A DNA stretch of 64,000 bases from assembly GCA_947493215.1 (NCBI GenBank), contig CANLQE010000002.1, positions 1 to 64,000 on the forward strand. The letters run 5' to 3'. The notes under the pieces were generated by a model. That model saw nothing but the letters and a program-made list of their open reading frames with translations. It made no database searches and was not told the DNA's origin. A program made the position numbers and the translations under genes. Of this stretch, positions 60,202 to 64,000 are shown in pieces. Positions within the stretch are counted from its first letter, which is position 1. Each line of letters starts with the position of its first letter. The stretch is from an uncultured Sphingomonadaceae bacterium. Lineage in GTDB: Bacteria > Pseudomonadota > Alphaproteobacteria > Sphingomonadales > Sphingomonadaceae.

Positions 60202-60537
60202 TCAGCTAGCCGCTGGTGCGACCTTTTTCTCGGCCATCAGTTCACCAAGTTCGCCCGCTTCATACATTTCCATCATGATATCGCTACCGCCGACAAATTC
60301 GCCTTTGACATAAAGCTGCGGGATGGTCGGCCAGTCGGAAAATTCCTTGATGCCCTGACGCACTTCCATGTCCTGCAGAACATCTACTGAATCAAAGCCG
60401 ACGCCGAGATGTTCAAGGATCGCTACTGCCTTGCTAGAAAAGCCACATTGCGGGAACAACGGCGTACCCTTCATGAACAGGACCACATCATTGGATGTGA
60501 CCATGGTATCGATTTTTGCGTTTACTGCGTCACTCAT
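60202..60537 (-). CDS. grxD: Monothiol glutaredoxin Grx4
   Basis: 111 residues from the ATG at 60535-60537, spaced correctly from AGGAG; two codons upstream another ATG lies too close to it. The CGFS active site (PQCGFSSKAV, Cys31) and the WPTIPQLYVKGEFVGGSDI block (starts about residue 69) identify a Grx4-type protein that carries [2Fe-2S] clusters with BolA. The bolA gene lies 22 bases upstream, forming a Grx4-BolA pair. Confidence 0.95.
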   Translation of the reverse strand: MSDAVNAKIDTMVTSNDVVLFMKGTPLFPQCGFSSKAVAILEHLGVGFDSVDVLQDMEVRQGIKEFSDWPTIPQLYVKGEFVGGSDIMMEMYEAGELGELMAEKKVAPAAS

Positions 60538-60559
60538 CTTCATTCTCCTTGTGCAGGTT

Positions 60560-60793
60560 CTACTCTGGAACCCCGGTGGTCAGCTGCAAAGCATGCAGCT
60601 CTCCGCCCATTTTACCTTTTAAAGCCGCATATACGGCCTGATGCTGTTTTACCCGGTTCATGCCGGCAAATGCAGGCGCTAAAACTTTGGCCGCATAATG
60701 GTCGCCATCTCCAGCCAAATCCTGAATCTCTACCTCAGCGTCGGGAAAGGCTTCCAAGATCATCGCTTTGATATCGTCACTCGCCATGGGCAT
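60560..60793 (-). CDS. bolA: BolA family protein
   Basis: 77 residues. Class II KH-like fold with the GDGDHYAAKVLAPAFAGMNRVKQHQAVYAAL block, including the cluster-liganding His in GDHY and the invariant HQ and Lys residues in NRVKQHQAVYAAL. BolA proteins partner with monothiol glutaredoxins in Fe-S trafficking, and grxD is next. Start at the first of two ATGs (60791-60793 or 60785-60787); neither has a strong ribosome site. Confidence 0.9.
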   Translation of the reverse strand: MPMASDDIKAMILEAFPDAEVEIQDLAGDGDHYAAKVLAPAFAGMNRVKQHQAVYAALKGKMGGELHALQLTTGVPE

Positions 60794-60804
60794 ATCAGAA
60801 AATC

Positions 60805-61131
60805 CTATTCGGCTTCTTCGATGAATTGACGACGCGCCTCGACCATCTTGTCGGTCAATGCCGTGCGAATACCAGCATCGTCAATATCAACGCCTGCAGA
60901 GGTCAGGTCACCCATTAGTTTGCGAATAACGTCTTCATCGCCTGCCTCTTCGAAATCCGCTTGAACGACAGCTTTTGCATAGGAATCTGTTTCTTCTGCG
61001 GTCAGGCCCATTTTTTCGGCCGCCCATTCGCCAACCAAACGATTCCGCCGCGCGGTCAGTTTGAACTGCATTTCCTCATCGCGCGCGAATTTATTCTCAA
61101 ACGCTTTTTCACGATCACCAAAACCGTTCAT
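60805..61131 (-). CDS. DUF1476 protein, ATP-synthase inhibitor zeta subunit
   Basis: 108 residues. FGDREKAFENKFARDEEMQFKL at the N-terminus is the defining start of DUF1476, the alphaproteobacterial zeta subunit that inhibits F1-ATPase in Paracoccus denitrificans; the four-helix part RRNRLVGEWAAEKMG...DVIRKLMGDLTSAGVDI follows. It should block reverse ATP hydrolysis by inserting its N-terminus into F1. Located directly upstream of bolA (11 bases). Confidence 0.9.
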   Translation of the reverse strand: MNGFGDREKAFENKFARDEEMQFKLTARRNRLVGEWAAEKMGLTAEETDSYAKAVVQADFEEAGDEDVIRKLMGDLTSAGVDIDDAGIRTALTDKMVEARRQFIEEAE

Positions 61132-61220
61132 AATTTTCCCTAACTAGCTTTCATCCATCACTGGATCATGTTGAATAGAAATAGGCATTGGCCGCATCAG
61201 CGACAAGAGGCCCGCGATGA

Positions 61221-62222
61221 TCAGTCCGCAACATTCACAACCAGCTTACCAATCGCGCCGCGATCCGCCATTTTCTGAATAGCTTGTCCGGCATCGGCAA
61301 AGTCGAATATTTCCGATACGCGCGGTTGAATCATACCTTGTCCCCAAAGCTTGAACAGGCGGTTGATATGGGACCGGTTACCCGCTGGATCGCGCATCGC
61401 ATAAGCGCCCCAGAAAACACCGCAAACATCACAGGATTTTAGCAGCGTCAGATTGAGCGGCAATTTGGCAATACCTGCTGGAAAACCGACGACCAGAAAA
61501 CGACCTTCCCATGCTATGGAGCGCACAGCCGGTTCGCTATAGTCACCACCAACGGCATCATAAATAATATCAGCGCCATTGGGCCCAACAGCAGCTTTAA
61601 ACTGAGCCGACAAGGCTTTGGACTGATCCTTGTCAAACGGTGCCCGGCCATAAACGACCGTTTCATCAGCACCGGCCGCTTTCGCAAAAGCCGCTTTTTC
61701 TTCGGAAGAAACCGCCGCGACAACGCGCGCGCCAAAGGCTTTACCCAATTCAACCGCTGCGATACCAACGCCGCCAGAGGCGCCGAGTACCAAAAGCGTA
61801 TCGCCTTCCTTGATACGGCCGCGATCAACCAAAGCGTGGATGGATGTGCCATAAGTCAGGATGAGCGCGGAGGCGTCTTCAAAGCTAACTGTATCGGGGA
61901 TTTTGAACACACTGTTATGATCGACAGCGACTTTTTCCACCAAACCACCATGACCGGTAGTCGAAGCAACACGGTCGCCGACTTTCAGACCTGTCACGCC
62001 TTCACCGATCTCGGCAATGACACCAGATACTTCACCGCCGGGCGCAAATGGCCGGGGCGGTTTAAATTGATACATATCCTGAATGATCAGAACGTCGGGA
62101 TAGTTGATGGAACACGCTTTGACATCAATGACCACCTGGCCCTTGCCAGCAGCCGGATTATCAACCTCAAGCATTTCAAGGCTATCTGGACCACCAACTT
62201 TTGTGGACATTAATGCTTTCAT
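61221..62222 (-). CDS. NADPH:quinone oxidoreductase (zinc-free MDR)
   Basis: 333 residues. MDR fold without zinc ligands, with INYPDVLIIQDMYQFKPPRPFAPGGEVSGV (start at about residue 34), the nucleotide motif LLVLGASGGVGIAAVELGKAFGA (about 143) and DIIYDAVGGDYSEPAVRSI (about 220). These are typical of quinone oxidoreductase/QorA or enoyl reductase-like MDRs. Role likely NADPH-dependent reduction of quinones or activated alkenes. AGGAAGAAAT before the ATG. Separated from leuD by 38 bases. Confidence 0.88.
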   Translation of the reverse strand: MKALMSTKVGGPDSLEMLEVDNPAAGKGQVVIDVKACSINYPDVLIIQDMYQFKPPRPFAPGGEVSGVIAEIGEGVTGLKVGDRVASTTGHGGLVEKVAVDHNSVFKIPDTVSFEDASALILTYGTSIHALVDRGRIKEGDTLLVLGASGGVGIAAVELGKAFGARVVAAVSSEEKAAFAKAAGADETVVYGRAPFDKDQSKALSAQFKAAVGPNGADIIYDAVGGDYSEPAVRSIAWEGRFLVVGFPAGIAKLPLNLTLLKSCDVCGVFWGAYAMRDPAGNRSHINRLFKLWGQGMIQPRVSEIFDFADAGQAIQKMADRGAIGKLVVNVAD

Positions 62223-62260
62223 TATTTCTTCCTCTTTTCCTAACGAATCTTCAAATGCGC

Positions 62261-62854
62261 TTAAGCAGCAATTGGCTTGTGCCAGCTTTGTGCAGAATCG
62301 ACCCTGTTTTCATGCGCCTCTATGGCATCTGATTTTGCCATTGTCAGGTCTATTTCATCCAACCCATCCATCAAGCATTGTTGCCGAAAAGGATCCATCT
62401 CAAATGTGAAGCGATCCTGAAACGGTGTCGTCACACTCATGCTTTCCATATCGATTGTAACGGGATCGGTTTTGGCGACTTCCATCAAACGGTCAATCGC
62501 TTCCTGCGGCAAAGCAATGGCAAGCAGCCCGTTTTTAAACGCATTACTGGAGAAAATATCCGAAAAGCTCGGCGCAATAATCGCCTTTATACCCATGTCA
62601 TCCAGCGCCCATGCTGCATGCTCGCGGCTAGACCCACAACCGAAATTGTCGCCAGCGATCAGGATGGAAGCTCCGGCATATTCGGGATCGTCGAAAACAT
62701 TTCCTTCCTGTGCGCGGATCGATTCAAAGGCGCCTTTGCCCAGCCCGTCACGCGAGATTGTTTTAAGCCATTCCGCCGCAATGATGACATCAGTATCGAC
62801 ATTTTTCTGACCAAAGGGAATGGCGCGCCCCTCGACCGAGCGAACTGGTTTCAT
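62261..62854 (-). CDS. leuD: 3-isopropylmalate dehydratase small subunit
   Basis: 197 residues. [18 protein letters not shown] near the start, [19 protein letters not shown] (about residue 69) and [19 protein letters not shown] (about 91) are conserved in LeuD. With LeuC it isomerises 2-isopropylmalate to 3-isopropylmalate in leucine synthesis. The start overlaps the stop of the small membrane protein gene by four bases, which lies between leuC and leuD. Confidence 0.95.
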   Translation of the reverse strand: MKPVRSVEGRAIPFGQKNVDTDVIIAAEWLKTISRDGLGKGAFESIRAQEGNVFDDPEYAGASILIAGDNFGCGSSREHAAWALDDMGIKAIIAPSFSDIFSSNAFKNGLLAIALPQEAIDRLMEVAKTDPVTIDMESMSVTTPFQDRFTFEMDPFRQQCLMDGLDEIDLTMAKSDAIEAHENRVDSAQSWHKPIAA

Positions 62855-63084
62855 TCTTCACTCTCTTCATCGTCATCAACCGGTTCATTTTCGTAGCGTG
62901 TACCGGGTTTCGGTTTGTCAGCGTTAAACTCGTCCAATTTACGCATCTTGTGGCGACCGGCATAGATCAACGCCGCAGCAACCGCCGCAGAGCCGACAGC
63001 GGCACCCACTTTGGCGCCGGTTGACCATTTGCCCTTCTTCTCTTCACTGCCATCATCTTCGGGCTTTTTCTTGTCTTCTGCCAT
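62851..63084 (-). CDS. Small membrane protein between leuC and leuD
   Basis: 77 residues. Highly charged termini ([17 protein letters not shown] and [11 protein letters not shown]) surround one hydrophobic helix with Ala/Gly/Val ([18 protein letters not shown], residues about 27-44). It lies in the leu operon, 9 bases after leuC and overlapping leuD. No family recognised; a similar small gene is common between leuC and leuD in sphingomonads (recollection, unverified). Function unknown. Confidence 0.75.
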   Translation of the reverse strand: MAEDKKKPEDDGSEEKKGKWSTGAKVGAAVGSAAVAAALIYAGRHKMRKLDEFNADKPKPGTRYENEPVDDDEESEE

Positions 63085-63093
63085 ATCTAAACC

Positions 63094-64000
63094 TTATCCT
63101 ATCAATTCACGAACATCAGTAAGCTTTCCCGTAACCGCCGCTGCTGCTGCCATGGCGGGAGACATAAGATGCGTTCTAGCACCTGGTCCCTGACGGCCAA
63201 CAAAATTGCGATTGGATGTAGAGGCACATCGTTCGCCTGGAGGTACTTTATCAGGGTTCATGCCCAGACAAGCTGAACAGCCGGGTTCGCGCCATTCAAA
63301 ACCGGAATCGGTGAATATCTTGTCGAGCCCCTCTGCTTCGGCCTGCGCTTTGACGAGACCAGAGCCGGGGACGACAATCGCCCATTTCACGCCGTCTGCC
63401 TTTTTACGTCCATCCAGAACTTGGGCAGCAGCGCGCAAATCTTCGATCCGGCTGTTGGTACAACTGCCGATAAAGATATTTTCCACCGGCACGTCGCCCA
63501 TGGCTTGGCCCGAGGTTAGCCCCATATAGTCCAAGGACTTGCGCGCGGCATCCCGCTTGGAAGCATCGGCAAAGCTCTCTGGAGCAGGAACATGGCCCGT
63601 CACGGGCACAACATCTTCAGGGCTGGTGCCCCAAGTCACCGTTGGCGCGACATCTGCAGCTTGGATCGTGACACTTTTGTCAAACCGCGCGTCATTGTCG
63701 GTGGGCAGGGTTTTCCAATAGGCCACCGCCGCATCCCAATCGGCCCCTTTGGGCGCCATGGGCCGGCCTTTCAGATAGGCAAAAGTCTTTTCATCCGGCG
63801 CAATTAAACCAGCGCGCGCGCCGCCTTCGATGGACATGTTGGACACGGTCAATCGGCCTTCAATCGACATTTGCTCAAACACTTCGCCGCGATATTCGAT
63901 AACATGACCGGTTCCGCCCGCGGTACCAATTACGCCGATGATATGCAGGATCAGATCCTTCGGACTGATGCCGGGGCCAAGCAATCCTTCGACCCGGATC
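63094..64000 (-). CDS. leuC: 3-isopropylmalate dehydratase large subunit, C-terminal part
   Basis: The reading frame runs to the right edge and continues beyond it, so the N-terminal third is outside (about 300 residues visible of about 470). [37 protein letters not shown] and the cluster cysteines in [16 protein letters not shown] (Cys) and [11 protein letters not shown] (two Cys) are present; [25 protein letters not shown] near the end is invariant. Active with LeuD, encoded two genes downstream. Confidence 0.95.
   Translation of the reverse strand, partial: IRVEGLLGPGISPKDLILHIIGVIGTAGGTGHVIEYRGEVFEQMSIEGRLTVSNMSIEGGARAGLIAPDEKTFAYLKGRPMAPKGADWDAAVAYWKTLPTDNDARFDKSVTIQAADVAPTVTWGTSPEDVVPVTGHVPAPESFADASKRDAARKSLDYMGLTSGQAMGDVPVENIFIGSCTNSRIEDLRAAAQVLDGRKKADGVKWAIVVPGSGLVKAQAEAEGLDKIFTDSGFEWREPGCSACLGMNPDKVPPGERCASTSNRNFVGRQGPGARTHLMSPAMAAAAAVTGKLTDVRELIG

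Noticed and set aside
1-64000. CRISPR arrays, insertion sequences and rRNA genes
   Set aside because: No repeat-spacer pattern, transposase, terminal inverted repeats or rRNA sequences were seen.

Overview
The window looks like chromosomal DNA of an alphaproteobacterium of the order Sphingomonadales. The gene content is typical of sphingomonads: a DUF1476 zeta-type ATPase inhibitor, two DUF4402 secreted proteins, a GPH-type transporter, a TonB-dependent receptor beside an acyl-CoA catabolic cluster, and glycine/arginine/tyrosine-rich secreted proteins. GC content is moderate. The genus is not determinable by eye. I see no rRNA, tRNA, CRISPR array, transposase or integrase.

Layout. 1-190: end-truncated secreted protein. 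343-3603: two small glycosyltransferases of the rSAM-associated TIGR04282/TIGR04283 type, a divergent radical SAM protein and a convergent methylthioadenosine phosphorylase, a set that resembles arsenosugar-type pathways. 3807-8515: Gfo/Idh oxidoreductase, aldo/keto reductase and Fe(II)/2-oxoglutarate dioxygenase in tight succession, with a convergent sodium:solute symporter. 8516-11486: gene-poor stretch with DUF1353 and DUF1993 genes, long inverted repeats, a three-box DnaA-like cluster, an orphan leftward terminator and a 24-residue hydrophobic peptide gene. 11487-12819: DUF4197 protein and a lipoprotein. 12888-22949: catabolic cluster (three SDRs, three acyl-CoA dehydrogenases, MFS carrier, zinc alcohol dehydrogenase, APH-type kinase). 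The kinase plus ACAD10/11-like dehydrogenase pair points to 4-hydroxyacyl-CoA breakdown. 22953-26929: two paralogous secreted proteins and a TonB-dependent receptor.

27243-29081: glnK-amtB operon with a consensus sigma-54 promoter and NtrC-like sites that run into the end of the upstream patatin gene. 29073-34758: leftward housekeeping and uncharacterised genes (patatin, DUF2007, flavin-binding protein, CPBP protease, DUF924, TldD, zf-CHCC, two DUF4402). 34895-45560: rightward ABC ATPase, nadB, Aba4-like, DnaJ, YihY, fabI, GNAT, aroC and two carboxylate or ion carriers. 45574-51578: flavin monooxygenase-like protein, two orphan substrate-binding lipoproteins, DUF4112, RNase T2 and a small membrane protein. 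51597-54269: nadC and nadA, which with nadB give the complete aspartate-to-NaMN route. 54324-59597: kelch lipoprotein, DUF4230, MBL hydrolase, and a BlaR1/BlaI-like antirepressor/repressor pair. 59598-60201: BlaI-type operator and a strong candidate sRNA behind a sigma-54-like promoter. 60202-64000: grxD-bolA-zeta subunit, quinone oxidoreductase, leuD, small membrane protein and leuC (cut by the right edge).

The most interesting unexplained items are the sigma-54-type sRNA candidate at about 59869-60013, the radical SAM/glycosyltransferase/MTAP neighbourhood at 343-3603, and the structured gene-poor stretch at 8.5-11.5 kb. All functional statements come from motif recognition by eye; no searches were run.
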